A DNA stretch of 64,000 nucleotides from Ixodes scapularis (Eukaryota; Arthropoda; Arachnida; Ixodida; Ixodidae), in contig NW_024609857.1 of NCBI RefSeq assembly GCF_016920785.2, positions 73,220,252-73,284,251 on the forward strand, in the 5' to 3' direction. The notes under the pieces are model-generated. The model was not told the origin of the DNA. It saw only the letters and a list, made by a program, of their open reading frames with translations, and ran no database searches. The position numbers and the translations under genes were made by a program. This document shows, piece by piece, positions 46,188 to 58,000 of this stretch (positions within the stretch are counted from its first letter, which is position 1; each line of letters opens with the position of its first letter).

Positions 46188-46407
46188 GGTTGCGATCTTG
46201 GGGTATGAATGGAAGGGGGGGGGGGGGGGGGGGGGGCTACGAAAGGCTTTGGGGTACCGGGCGCCGGATGGCCTAGCTACGCCATTAATTTCACTTTCTA
46301 GAATATTAAAGTGCCTCATTGAGACAAACACCTATATCCGTGACTGTGACGTCGTATTGTCTGAATAAATAAGTTTTATTTCCTCTACCGTATTGGGGAA
46401 GAAAGCC
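46188..46407. repeat. Direct repeat, copy 1, with a G22 run
   Basis: GGTTGCGATCTTGGGG starts a unit of about 220 bp that repeats immediately at 46408. Shared blocks include GCCGGATGGCCTAGCTAC and ACACCTATATCCGTGACTGT. Its G-run is about 22 long (46215-46236). Confidence 0.75.
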
Positions 46408-46510
46408 TGGTTGCGATCTCGGGGAGGGGAAGGGGCAGGGCTATGAAAGACTTAAGGGTGCCGGATGGCCTAGCTACCCCACTGGTTTCACATTCAAGAA
46501 TATGAAAGTA

Positions 46511-48432
46511 CCCTTACAAAAATCTGTAGTTAAATTCTTTTGAATTTTTGTTGAAAATTTTCTGGAGTCGTATTGAATTTCTTTTTAAACTTTTTTTATG
46601 TTTTTTAGACTTTGTTTTGACAACTTATTTAACTCCTAGTTAAAATTGGCCACTTAAATTTTTTAGAATTCCTTCTTACATAAATTCTTTTGAATTCCTT
46701 CTTACATAAATTTTGTTGAATTTCTTTTGACAAAACCGCAAATTAACGTTTAAAATAAACACTAAATTTTTTAATATATTTTTTAATTTCGTTAGGAAAT
46801 AGTCTTTTTAATACATACACATCCCACATATAGGCTATGTAAGCAAACACAAACACGATCAAGCACTCAACACCAGAAACACAGTCCTCTTGACAGCACC
46901 AGAGCCTTATATAGCCTACATATCGAAGGTAATCATTTGGCCGGTGACCACCTGAGCACTTACTAAGTTTCCAAGTCTCCGGTCTCTTTATCGAAAGTCT
47001 GTCAATGGAAAGACGGTGTTTCGAAATTCGTGGACTCTATCTCTTACTAAAAAGCAATGGTACAACTAATAATAATTTCGTGTAGTCGCTAAAACAATAT
47101 CCACAAAAACGGCTCATAGAACAAATGTTATCGCTTCTCTGCATAGCACCACTCGGGACGAAGCCAGTCAAGGCGGTTGCTCCACTTATTTTGCTCTCCT
47201 TTACTAGTTGAATAGGGTCAATAATGCAACGATAGTCATTTACAAAGTGAGAACGGCAGGGCGTGTTTTTCGAACGCCTGGCCTCCAGCACGCGCCCCAT
47301 GCCTTCCGTCGTGCTTTGACTGCGCAGTCGAGCTCGAGGGGCGCGAGACGTCGAAGAGTTGTCAAGGATAGAAGGCTCGCGCTGGAGGCAGAAGAACGGA
47401 AGCTCCTCCCTACGGTTCTCAACTTGTCAGAGACTATTGAGAAACTTAGTGACTTTTGACATTTATTAAGATGTATTATGTTCAATAAAAAGTCAACAGA
47501 AAGTCTGTAGCTTTTCTTTTGACACTGGCTACAGAAAGTCAACTGAATAATTTAAACACCATGTAAATAGAACCATGTCTGCAGTATTTCTGATAACACT
47601 TTCAACAGGAAGTGAACAGAAAAAGATACAACGTAGAGTTAATAGAAAGTCAATAGCTTTTCTTTTGACTCAGGCAGAAGAAAATCATAAAAAAGTTCAA
47701 CACGAAATCAACAAACTTTTTGTTGACCATGTCAACAGGAAGTCAGTCAAAATAAAGTAATCAAAGTGAACAAGAAGTCAACATATTTTCAATAAAAAGT
47801 AAAAAAAAAAAATCCGTCATATCGGACCCCGCACACGACCGCAGACAAAATAAAATAATAAAAAAATGCCTCTTTTTATAAAATATTATAAAGAAATAAT
47901 GTCAATATGTTTTCTTTTTATTTTTTTTAGAAAATAACCTACAAAAAACGTTGTTACAACTTTTTTTTTTATAAATAAGTCTACAAAACAAAATCTATTG
48001 TTTTTCCTTTTGAATTTTTTTAGAAAATAATCTACAGAAAAACGTCTTTACAAGTTCTTTTTAATTTTTTTATAAATAAGTCTACAAAACAAAATCTATT
48101 GTTTTTCCTTTTGAATTTTTTTAGAAAATATCCTATAAAAAACGTGTTTACAAGTTCTTTTTAATTTTTTTATAAATAAGTCTACAAAACAAAATCTATT
48201 GTTTTTCCTTTTGAATTTTTTTAGAAAATATCCTATAGAAAAACGTCTTTACAATTTCTTTTTAATTTTTTTATAAATAGGTCTACAAAAAAATTCAATA
48301 TTTTTTCTTTTGAAAGTTTTTTGACAATAGTCAAAACAAAGTGCGTTTATAAAGGAATTCAGTAGGATCGCGGAAAGTCAATAAGAAGTCTAAAAAAAGT
48401 AAAAAGAATGTTGAGACCCGTTTTTGTAAGGG
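46511..48432. mobile_element. TIR element inserted in the direct repeat, 1.9 kb
   Basis: CCCTTACAAAAA at the left pairs with TTTTTGTAAGGG at the right. The right half holds four or more roughly 100-bp tandem units (47955-48300). The centre holds GAACGGCAGGGCGTG-type sequence shared with 50337. Flanks AAAGTA and AATAAAGTA suggest, but do not prove, a target duplication. Confidence 0.6.
47955..48300. repeat. Tandem repeat, about 100-bp unit
   Basis: ATAAATAAGTCTACAAAACA recurs at 47971, 48072 and 48172, with a variant at 48273. The units are AT-rich and slightly diverged. Confidence 0.85.
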
Positions 48433-49020
48433 TAACCAATAAAGTACCTCATTGAGAGAAACACCTATATCCGTAACTGTAATGTGGTATTGTCTGTGAT
48501 AAAATCAGTTTTATTTTCTCTACCGTATTGACAAGGTAGTGGACGTTATTGTGTGCCTTAGCTGTCAATATACTCCCACGCTCACCCATTTGGACATCCG
48601 TAGTCGACGTTACTAGATACTGAAAGTTAACGGCGAACTGCAGGAGGCATCATAACTTACGGGAACTGAGCCCCCATCGGTCACCAGCGGCCTGAACCGT
48701 CGTGCGGAGGCGTACCACAACGCTTTTCAGCTATTCGTTGGCTGTGTTGCGTGACGCGGTTAGTGCGTGTGTGTATGGGGGGAAAGGAGGGGGGGGGGGG
48801 GGGGGTTCAGGTAAAGACCGGTGGATCTCGTAACACCAAAGGAGGTAACGCCACCCAGCGAAAAAGGCGTGAAGGAGAGGAGCGGGGAGCTACCGCCTAT
48901 CCAAGTGTGCAGCGAAAACTCGCGCGGCCTGGCGGCCGAAATGTGAAACCGAGAAGGAGGGATGAGGCGGTAGCTCCCTACTTTTCTCCTTCCCATGCAG
49001 CACGCCAGAGAAACGACTAA

Positions 49021-49411
49021 AGGCCCGTTCACACTCTTGCGACCGAGTACGACTGAGAGAGACGAGATATCTTACAACTTCTTAAATGTTTCTAGAATGA
49101 GGGAACACACTGACATTGTGGCGCCATCTATGCGGTGACCCTAGAACTGCATTTCACAAAAGCGAAGGTTTTGCGGGATTTCCGAGGTCAAATGTGCGTA
49201 ATACCCATAGAAAGGCTCGTTTATAACATTGACAAAAGTTTTTCGAGCCAAAAAAGAAAGGATATTGCGCGAGAAATAAAAAAAAATATGCCGGACCGCC
49301 GAGTTTACACTGCTTCCCAATAGATGGCGCCAGTGTGTTCTCTGGTTTAAGAAATTTTAAGGAACCCAGGTTTAAGAGGTCGCAAGCAGTCGCAAGAGTG
49401 TGAACGGGCCT
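49021..49411. mobile_element. 391-bp MITE with TAA target duplication
   Basis: AGGCCCGTTCACACTCTTGC at the left is exactly complementary to the right end. TAA lies on both sides (49018-49020 and 49412-49414), again the PIF/Harbinger pattern. An inner inverted pair (GGCGCCATCTAT / ATAGATGGCGCC) flanks the middle. Confidence 0.75.
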
Positions 49412-49414
49412 TAA

Positions 49415-50864
49415 CTTTGCACGAGCTTGGCAACCCTAGGGGCCTAACATGGGACTAATACGGTTTTGCTCCAAGGGTTTAGTTAATGCCCGAGTACTTT
49501 TCTTTGGCGTTTATATGGATTTCTCAAGCTCGCTAGTGTTTGTTATCCATATCCCATATATTTATTGTCTAAATTTAAAGCTCTCAGATCATTATCCGTT
49601 AGTTACCGAATAACTTATCTAGTTTCGCCCAATGACTTCTAAAATATAAGAAACTGGATATATATAACATTGGCCAGTATTCTTTTCCGTACGCCACCCT
49701 TGCAAACACGACGCGACATTAGAAGGGTGGTCAATGCTTTGCAAATAAGCTTTATTGAAATTACTAAAGCGCTGAACGAAAGCAAAGCGTTCAAAGGTTT
49801 TAAATATCTGTTACGTAAAAATAATATCAAGAACAGGACAAAATGGCAATTGTCACTTCCTGCCCTTCAGAATTTTTTTTTTTTTTAAGGTGTATTTTTT
49901 TAGGGCTTTGCTATTCCTTTTTTTTTCTTTTTGGTTATTTGAAAAGTTTTCTTGGCGATTATAGCATAACGTTTAGCAGACCCGGAGAATGACAGACGGT
50001 GCACCTGCTTATTTATATCTTGCCTCTTTGTATGCTCCGTTTCACTCTACCATGGATCGCAACGGCCGTTACGAGCCGCTCCAGCCAATACAGATCTCGA
50101 AGCGTATTACGTGAGCTTCCAGTTGGGCGGAGCCACGCACTTAGGGTGAAACCACGTGGCAGGCGCGGAACGTTGTAGGCTGGCTGTCATGGCTCGCAGC
50201 GTCCGTTGCGGTACATCGCTAGACGGGACGGACTATCTTCTATTCTTGAGAAGTTTTGCCCGGATCGTTGGCGGGCACGAATGTTACGATTCCTTATTGT
50301 ACCCTTCCAATACGCACACCATATAGTCCCTGGTAGGGTGAGAACGGCAGGGCGTCTCTTTTGGACGGCCGCGCTCCAGCAGGCGTCTCTTGCACTCCGC
50401 CGTGGTTTAGCTGCGAGTGGACGCTCTAAGCTAGCGGGACCCTCGAGTGTTATACAAGGTAGGAAGCTCGCGCTGGAGCAGTTGGCAACTGAAAGTCATC
50501 CCTGCCGTTTTCATTCGTCACTGACTATACGGCGAGCAAGTGTGTCTGCACCTTGCATACCTCCTGCCTTTCTTTACCCTTCAAATGCGCCCACTTACTC
50601 TTGTTTTCCTCTGACTTTAACCAGTGACGGTGCACGCCTGACTACTTCGTCGTCTCGCGTTCACTATGCGTCCTCTATGTGTCCGTTCTATTGGCGTGTC
50701 CCTGCTTGCGTCCCGATGCGCCAAGACTCACTTTTTACAGCGAAACTGTTTATGGCTAGGGTCTCCTGGATTTTTTGTGTGCTGCAGAAGAAATGACGTC
50801 ACGGCTTCGTGACGTCATGTTACGTCACCACTTCGTGTCACATGACGTCAATTTTCCAGCTAAA
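49415..50864 (+). other. Receptor intron with a peptide-conserving repeat
   Basis: Mostly AT-rich. Positions 50337-50490 resemble 47249-47420 (see findings). CACGTGACGTCA-type palindromes at 50790-50850 match the minisatellite flank at 43455-43600. Confidence 0.45.
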
Positions 50865-52619
50865 TAGACCGATCTCACGAGGAGTTGCGCGACGCCACCG
50901 CTGCCGCGGTGCATTCTGGTACCTGTAGTTCTCCCCAGGAAATTTTCGGGTTAGCAAAGGTCAAGCAAGCAAATTTTTGGAAATTTTCGGGTTAGCTCGA
51001 GACTTTAAGCCAGGTGTGGACTCATTGTTTTTAATCGGTGGCTTCGCATGGCTGTATGCCACAGAGCTATAATTACAGCACCAGGCAAAAAGGCCTCGGA
51101 TATTAGTCTTCCCGCAAGAAAGAAGCATGGCAAAGAAAGGTCGACAGAGCCGGACAGAGCGGCAGGAAAAATAGCGTTTTACGATTTGTTTCGCGATTTG
51201 CTTCATAATTTATATTCAATTATTGAACGTCAGCTAAAATATGTAAGATTACAGGGCACGAGACATAGAGCGTGCCGAAGTGTTCCGTAAGCTGGAATCT
51301 CTCTGACCATTTGCTCCGTAGCGGCCGATTCGTTGGGCTATCTCAAATAGGACCTCCGCACTGCTTTGCGGAGGCCGTTTTTAATACACTTCTTGCTCGG
51401 AGTATTTTGATGGTTATAACTGTTATTGCGACGACATGTTTCAAGCACAACTGTGCTTCAAAAGATCAGGACAATCACTAAAAAAGAGCAGCGATTACCG
51501 ATATGCACCACTTGATATAAAACGACTTTTTTTCGGAAGCAGCCTTCATGTTTTTTTTCCATACCAACGCGAAAACATTACATAATGCAATTTAGAAGTG
51601 CAACACGTAATTACCGCCAAAAATGTAACAAATGAACCTCATCCATTGTGTGGTGGTCTATTAGGCCGGTGTTACTGATCCATTCTGCACTAGCACCAGT
51701 CGAGACCGCAGAAAAAAAGCTTCCGCCGTGGGGCGACTGTTAGCGTTCGGATCTTGCGCAAACAAAATAAAACTGAATAGAAACTGTACACGAAAAATCA
51801 TCTCCACCCCAAGCTTTCAGGTACCTGGCATGGTTGTTTTCTTTTGATAGATGCCAATTATTACGGCGCGTCAGGCGTGGCCTTTCTGTAGATCAGTTCT
51901 TTGTGTGCAGGCTTCTCCCGCAGTTCATCTGCACCCTGTCGCACAGGCTGTCAAAAAGAATGAAACAACTTTTAGAAAACTATCGCTGACCGAGAAAGTC
52001 TATTTAGCTCCTCTTACTTGATGGCTGTTTAAACGTTATGCACAAGACTGAGCACCACCAAGCTCAGTTTTTCATCACATTTGATGCCGTTCCGTGGTGC
52101 TACACCGAGCCGATGGTCCCTCGAATTTTTTTGTTCTTTGCTATTGCACTAGATGTTCACTTGTTTGCAAGGTAATTGAGACGTCCGACGAGTCGGAATG
52201 CTCGAGTAGTGGCGTTGGTTTTTTTGTTTTTTTTTTCTTTTTTTTTGGGGGGGGGGGAGGGGGGACGCAGTGGGGATTACCCCGTGAACGGCAGTGGGCT
52301 CACGCGTTCACGAAGACGAAGAAGCAGACGATGACGAAGCAGACGACAAAGCGATTCTAAAGCGATAAGACGACTGAAACTGCTTTTCTGCACTTGGTGA
52401 GGAAAGTAAGGCATCACAAACAACACAATCTTATGAAGTAAAAATATGCGAGAGAATCAAGGTGATACCGGGGCGTGCCAAATGATAATCTATGATGATG
52501 TACGTACGCGCAGCCGTATGTAGCCGGGAAGCCGGGAAGGGATGACTACAAGTAGCATGGCGGCGGCACCACTTCCGGAATGCGCGCGCCTGCGCAGTTC
52601 GCTTGGTGACATTGGTCTA
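50865..52619. mobile_element. 1.75-kb element with TAGACCGATCTCAC ends
   Basis: TAGACCGATCTCAC at the left pairs with GTGACATTGGTCTA at the right. The end is shared with the MITE at 16414. It is inserted in GCTAAATTTAGC-type repeat: CCAGCTAAA lies to the left and TTGAGCTGG to the right. No transposase domain is recognised. Confidence 0.6.
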
Positions 52620-52815
52620 TTGAGCTGGAAAATTTTCCGCCTAAATTTATCGGGAAATTTTTCCCCTAAATTTTGCGGGGAAATTTTCCCGCTATATTTA
52701 TCCGGGAAATTGACGTCACGTGACCTCAACACCAATTCAGTTTCCCCGCTGAATTTAGCGGGAATATGACGTCACGACTTCGTGTCACGTCACCCATGAA
52801 CAAATTCAGCGGCAG
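52620..52815. repeat. Second block of the palindromic minisatellite family
   Basis: It has four to five TAAATTTA-centred units, then CACGTGACCTCAACACCAAT. The latter part matches the reverse complement of 43500-43600. Confidence 0.75.
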
Positions 52816-53185
52816 GAGGAGAGAAACGCTTCGTCCTCTCTTTGTCGTCGTTCCAAGCGCTTGCGTGCCTAGTTTCCTTCCCTTCCGCCGGGTGGCGGTC
52901 ACGTCAGACGTGTCTAGTTTCCTTCGGCTCCTCGGGGCGGCGGTAGATCAGGACATGTGTGTGCGTACCGTTCGTCACGACGATCATCGACCAAGACAAT
53001 GAATGTGTCCGTACCTTTATTGAAAATTCTGTGTCACGTCTGTGTCGTGTGCTAAACAGCTTCGCTGGTCAATCACTTTCACAGGGTGGAATGGCTCATC
53101 ATTATTTGAAACTTTTTAGCCGTACTGTCACGTTAGCGGTTACATGTGCAGAGCCGTGTGACTCGCTTTCCCGTATGCCTTGCAG

Positions 53186-53411
53186 GAATCGAAACTTGAG
53201 CCTTTCGAGAAGATGTGGACGGTGATGTCGAGCTCTCCGGGCGAAGTGCTGACAGCGTCGAACGCCGAAGGTGTGGAGCGCGTGCTGCGCGGCAACTACG
53301 CCTTCTTCATGGAGTCGTCCACCATCGAGTACCTGGTGGACCGCGATTGTCGGTTAGCCCAGATCGGGGGGCCGCTGGATTCCAAGGGGTACGGCTTTGC
53401 CCTGCCCAGAG
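53186..53411 (+). CDS. Kainate-type glutamate receptor, exon: S2 lobe
   Basis: It follows acceptor TGCCTTGCAG and starts in phase 0 (ESKLEPFEKMW). It ends with one base of a Gly codon before GTAGGC (phase 1). It encodes the S2 ligand lobe: MSSSPGEVLTASNAEGVERV, YAFFMESSTIEYL with the Glu that binds the ligand amino group, RDCRLAQIGG with the first Cys of the conserved S2 disulfide, and DSKGYGFALPRG. These match kainate receptors closely, so ligand binding looks intact although the pore is unusual. An upstream in-frame Met at 53180 lies in the intron and is not the start. Confidence 0.93.
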
Positions 53412-55879
53412 GTAGGCCCACTGATTTGATTACCATTTCCAAGTCCGATTTCTGTGAAAGGATAAACATACAAAGTGCTTCTTTTAAAACTGAGCAGATT
53501 TGTTTGTTGTTGTTGTTGTTGTTGTTGTTTTTTTGTTTTTTTTAATTGAAAGCTACGTTAATGTTGTTTGTGCAGGTAAGTTATACTGCCAAGAGGGGGT
53601 GGCAGGGGGGGAGGCATAATATACGGGGCTAATCGTAACGATAACTCGAATAACTAACTTAGCTTTTATTAATTAGCTTTTTAATCTGTGAAAAAGACGG
53701 GGTTCCAATTAGAAACTCGCTGAGCGTCATCGAGAGCCACTAAATCATTATTTTTTAGAAAGACTTTGTGCGCGCGGAAAGCGCATTAGTGCGCTAAAGT
53801 TACACTCGTGCAACAGGCACAAGGCTGGGGTGAGAAAACGCGGATGGAAAGGGATGAAAAACCTACGCGGGCGCCTTATCGCACCAGTATACCTCGCTCC
53901 TGCAGCACGAATGGTAACTTTAGCGCTACACAGTGCTTCTCACTTGTTACAAGTCTCTCTATTATAGACTGATTTATAGGTTTTTGATGACAATCAGCAA
54001 AGTTCTAATCAGAACTATATGCTTATATTCAGCGATTAAAACGTTAATTAAAATAATTTGTGTTAATTAGACTGATAATTACAATTAGCCCACTATGTCA
54101 CGCTGGCTATATAACTCACCTGCAAAAACCGCATTAGTGTAGCTTTCACGGCTTTTTTTTAAACAAATCTAATAACCCTAAAAAGAAACACCTTGTAAAT
54201 ATTACTGGGAGTCAAAGTGAGGGCTGCGTGATATGCTATTGGAAACAGTTGTATGAGCATGCTTCTTGCGCTTTGTTTAGTAGCCTGAATATTTATTGCT
54301 TTGTTTTTATGCATGTCGGCACGTAGACTACGTAGTACCTCGATTCATTTTGTTTTATATTGAGCTCTGAATAAGGTATAGAATTTGTTTTTTTATCCAT
54401 ATAGTTTAATTTTGTTTCGCTACTGTCTGCCATAGAAAGCAGGGTCTCGCCAAGTTGCAATGTTTTTATGGTTTGTCCAACCAGCTTTTTCTGCTCTTAC
54501 CTAGGGAACCGTACAATTCCCCATTCTGATTTTTTGTGTTTTATTATGCAACATTTCTTTAAAAGATGAGGCCCCGAGAGTAAAGTCATCAAAGTTGTAT
54601 AGGGCAGTGTCACGAATTAGCCGAGGATTACACTGCTGCACCTCGTGGTCCATGGTGAACGGTAAAAAAATGCCTACTTCCTTTTTTTATCAAAATAAAG
54701 CATTTAATTATTCGCTAGAGAAACGACAGCGCGAGGATGCCTAGAATACTTGTAGAAAAGGGTTCATTGAAAATAAAATTTTGAACTGAGGATTTACACC
54801 TATTAGTTAGCCTGAACCGGATAGTTTCTCTTTGTGAAACTCGGATCTGTTTTCAAAATACCGACTTAGTTAGCTGGAGCTTAAACTTCAGGAGTCTCGG
54901 ATTGCCCATGCTTAAACTACGCGACTCTCCACATAAAGGCCCTTGACACCCATCTCTATGCCGTGTAGATAGAGAGACAGGGGCGAGTGTACGAATGATT
55001 GGATGATCCTTGAAAATATCAATATAGTCAACAATTACAACTGAAACTTGGATATCATGTGTACAATTACATAAAACCTCAAATATGCACAATTTTTGGC
55101 GTATTCCTTTGTACAGCCTTCAACCAAAATCCTCTATATGCACTTTGGTAAAGGACAAATCAGGGAACTCAACAACTGGTGCACTCAATATCCGATTGCT
55201 TAAACAAAGGTCAAGCAACTTTAAAAATGTTGAAAGACTCTGGTTCAAGGCATAACATTGAAAACAGCGTAAACCGGTATGTTCTGTCATGTCCCATACA
55301 ATGTATTTTGTCTTCTTGAAGAGAACAAAATATACCCCATGCTTCACTTATTGTATTTACCCTCAATATTTTCATTATGTTCATTTTGTTTGCAATCATG
55401 GTACGAAATGTCATGATTTATTTTTGTCACGGACTGTTGTTGTGTGCTTGCTTTTCTTCTATTTCTTGCGGATATTTTAGCTGTTTCTTTTTTGCTGTTG
55501 CCTGCTGAACAATGTAAACGGGTAACAAACAGCTAATGCCATGTCAGATTGAAGACATCTGCCTTTTGGCTTGGTACCCAGCACCTTGTGCCTCAATAAA
55601 CCAAATTAAATCAAACCAGAAAATTAATAAAACCGCATGTTGTTTCAACATTATTGAGGACTAAAAGGGTAATCATCGATGGCAACGCCAGTAAAGTTTC
55701 TGAGAAGTTAAGGATTTCCGAAAAAAATCTACTGCTGAAATTTTGCTTTCAAGTCCGTGGTTTAGCTTTGAATGGGGGACGATAAGCGCCGACGGAATAC
55801 ACTTGGTCGCACTATATGGCACCAACAGGTAAACGCAGTTGCCGAAGACTAAAGCCCACCGATTCGCCATTTCCTGCAG
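53412..55879 (+). other. Receptor intron, 2468 bp
   Basis: AT-rich with a (GTT)n tract at 53502-53529. I recognise no transposon. It ends in CCTGCAG at 55879. Confidence 0.75.
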
Positions 55880-56172
55880 GATCGCCGTACACACCGCACC
55901 TCTCCTCAGCCATCCTGCAGCTTCAAGACAGCGGCGTCCTGCAGAAGCTCAAGAAGCGCTGGTGGACGGGGCACTGCTCAAGTCAGGAGTCCAGCAAGGT
56001 GGACTCGGGCGAAGAGGTGAACGCCCTGAGCGTCTCCAATGTCGGGGGCATCTTCTTGGTGCTCCTCGGCGGCCTTGGCGTGTCCAGCGTCATCGCTATC
56101 CTGGAGTTTGTCTGGAAGACGCGTCCCTCCAATGTCAAACACTCGTCTCCGGGCAGCTGTGCCCTCAAGGAA
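55880..56172 (+). CDS. Kainate-type glutamate receptor, exon: S2 end and M4
   Basis: The exon completes the split Gly codon and continues SPYTPHLSSAILQLQDSG, LKKRWW, then TGHCSS with the second disulfide Cys. The M4 helix follows (NVGGIFLVLLGGLGVSSVIA, about 56037-56100) and a basic cytoplasmic stub. It ends CTCAAGGAA|GTAAGT, phase 0. After this the frame would read only a few intron codons, so the C-terminal tail needs at least one more exon, not seen before 64000. The order of domains across the four exons is collinear with the family. Confidence 0.93.
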
Positions 56173-56657
56173 GTAAGTAGACGTGAGCCTGGTTCATTCA
56201 TCTGAAAAACACTAGCGCGTGCGTTTGAACGTTTTCAACTGAACATTTTCTGGGAGAGCTCAAGAAACTGGGCCTAAAGCCGCGAGTAAATTTTCAAAAA
56301 AATGTCTAAAGTCATTTTTAATCTTGGAAATACGATAAAACCGAAACGAACCTGCAACTCTACTGGTATACCATATTGCGGTGACGTCGGATATCGTATA
56401 GCCATGAGCACATGGCCAGCTTGAGCCGGTTTCGCCCAGCATCAGAAGCGGTCAAAAAACCGTGGCGGTCGTCCGTTGGAAATATTGGCGTATGATTCAT
56501 CAATCTTGTCTGAGTCAATCAATGAGCAGCAAATGTTATAAGATTTTCAGCGCGAAATTTCAGACGATTCACTGTTTGCATTTAATCCACCGGCATCGCC
56601 TCCGAAGGGATCACCAGTGGCGGCTGCATTCGCGGTCCGCCGGCATATGTTGCCGAC
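56173..56657 (+). other. Intron start after the M4 exon
   Basis: No recognised element. The gypsy target site lies at 56658-56662. Confidence 0.6.
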
Positions 56658-56662
56658 ATATG

Positions 56663-56809
56663 TGTAGTGTTGCGACCGAGGCTGAAGTGACGAGAAGTTG
56701 AATAATAATTTTATTATACGAACACATGTTTATATAGACTACAACACTAGCGACACACACAATACAAGGTTGACAGACGTAATACAGAAACCGAAACTAC
56801 GACACAACA
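56663..56809 (-). repeat. Gypsy 3' LTR, 147 bp
   Basis: TG...CA ended. It differs from the other LTR at three sites near 56741, 56776 and 56784. AATAAT/TTTATT-rich sequence around 56700-56718 may hold polyadenylation signals. Confidence 0.9.
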
Positions 56810-56989
56810 TATTCCCCTCCTTAAAAAAAATAGTAAGTAGGTTAGTAAATGGTTAGTATGTTAGTGCTGTAAGTTGGCTATGTACCACATGAAAACAACT
56901 GAAATGGAAAACAATCAATATTTTACACATTTAGGAACAAATTTCAAGTCAACAGTTCGGTATGTAGGAAAATTAATTTTCGAAAGTTC

Positions 56990-57994
56990 TTAAACGTGAT
57001 CGCCGTAGCGGTCTGGAGCCCGCCTCTCTCTTGGTGGCTGAACACGTCGAGCAGGAACCTCCTGCTGCTCGGCTGCCGGGACAGTCGGTACCACCAATAG
57101 TGCAGGCTCGGAATCGGGGTCTGGGCGGATGGCATCTGGATCCTCCCCAGAAGGAGGCTCGGCGTCAGGCACCGGGTGCACGGAAGCTGGGTGCTCAGGG
57201 GGAGGGGTCTCTGAAGCAGTCGAAGCTGGAAGGAGTTCAGGCGCCCAATGAGCAGCTGAGGAGCCATAGCTCCTCGCTGACGGGTCCCAGGTTCCACCTG
57301 GCGGTAGAGTGCTTGAACCCCCAGGAACCTTGGCCAGCTTCGAAGCGTTCCACGTTCTTCCGTCATCTAGGCGGAAGGATGATGGTCCTCGCTGCCCCAC
57401 CACTTTCCGGGGACGGCTGAAGGAGAGATCCCCTTTCCAGGCAACGGAAGGCTTCTTTACCCGAACGAAGTCGCCGACTGAGACCTTGGTCTTGCGGGCA
57501 GCACGGCGATGGTCTGTATAGCTTCGGCTACTGTCTTGCTTGCGCTTCACGCGCTGGCGCAGACGGCGGAGTTCCCCTGCCGGATCCTTGAAGAAGGATG
57601 GTGACGGGTGCCCTACAACGTCCAGGCGGGTTCTGGGCAACCTTCCATGAAGCGCCAGAGCCGGGGCAACTCCCGTCGTAGCGTGCGGCGTGCAGCGGTA
57701 GACGCCTAAATAGTCGAGCACCGCTGGCCGAAGCGGTCGATGCTCCAGCATCGCAACTTGAACAAAATTCTTGAAGACGCGGTTGAACCGTTCTACGAGC
57801 CCATTCGCTTGAGGGTAGTAGACTGAAGAATGGGCAAGGCGAATGGCGCGGTCCTTTAAGAACTGGATGAACTCTTGTGACGAAAACTGGGGCCCGTTGT
57901 AGCAAACAACTTCGTCCAGGTAACCCTCGCGGGCGAAGACAGAATGCAGGAAACTGGTAACCGTGCTCATGAAAACTTCTCTGCAGAACTGCAC
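56990..57994 (-). pseudogene. Gypsy pol: integrase core and C-terminus
   Basis: In register with the preceding piece. It holds the second catalytic region, where CYNGPQFSS has Tyr (codon 57899-57901) in place of the DDE Asp, and the third catalytic Glu in ANGLVERFNR. The C-terminal part has a GPY/F-like module (SFRLDDGRTWNASKLAKV) and a Pro/Glu-rich tail ending at 56990. The altered Asp predicts loss of strand transfer independently of the nonsense codons. Confidence 0.87.
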
Positions 57995-58000
57995 TTCAGG

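Larger units (their letters stand above)
46408..48535. repeat. Direct repeat, copy 2, split by a 1.9-kb insertion
   Basis: The unit runs 46408-46510 and resumes near 48439 with AAGTACCTCATTGAG and ACACCTATATCCGTAACTGT, ending near 48535. Copy 1 shows what the uninterrupted unit looks like. Confidence 0.72.
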
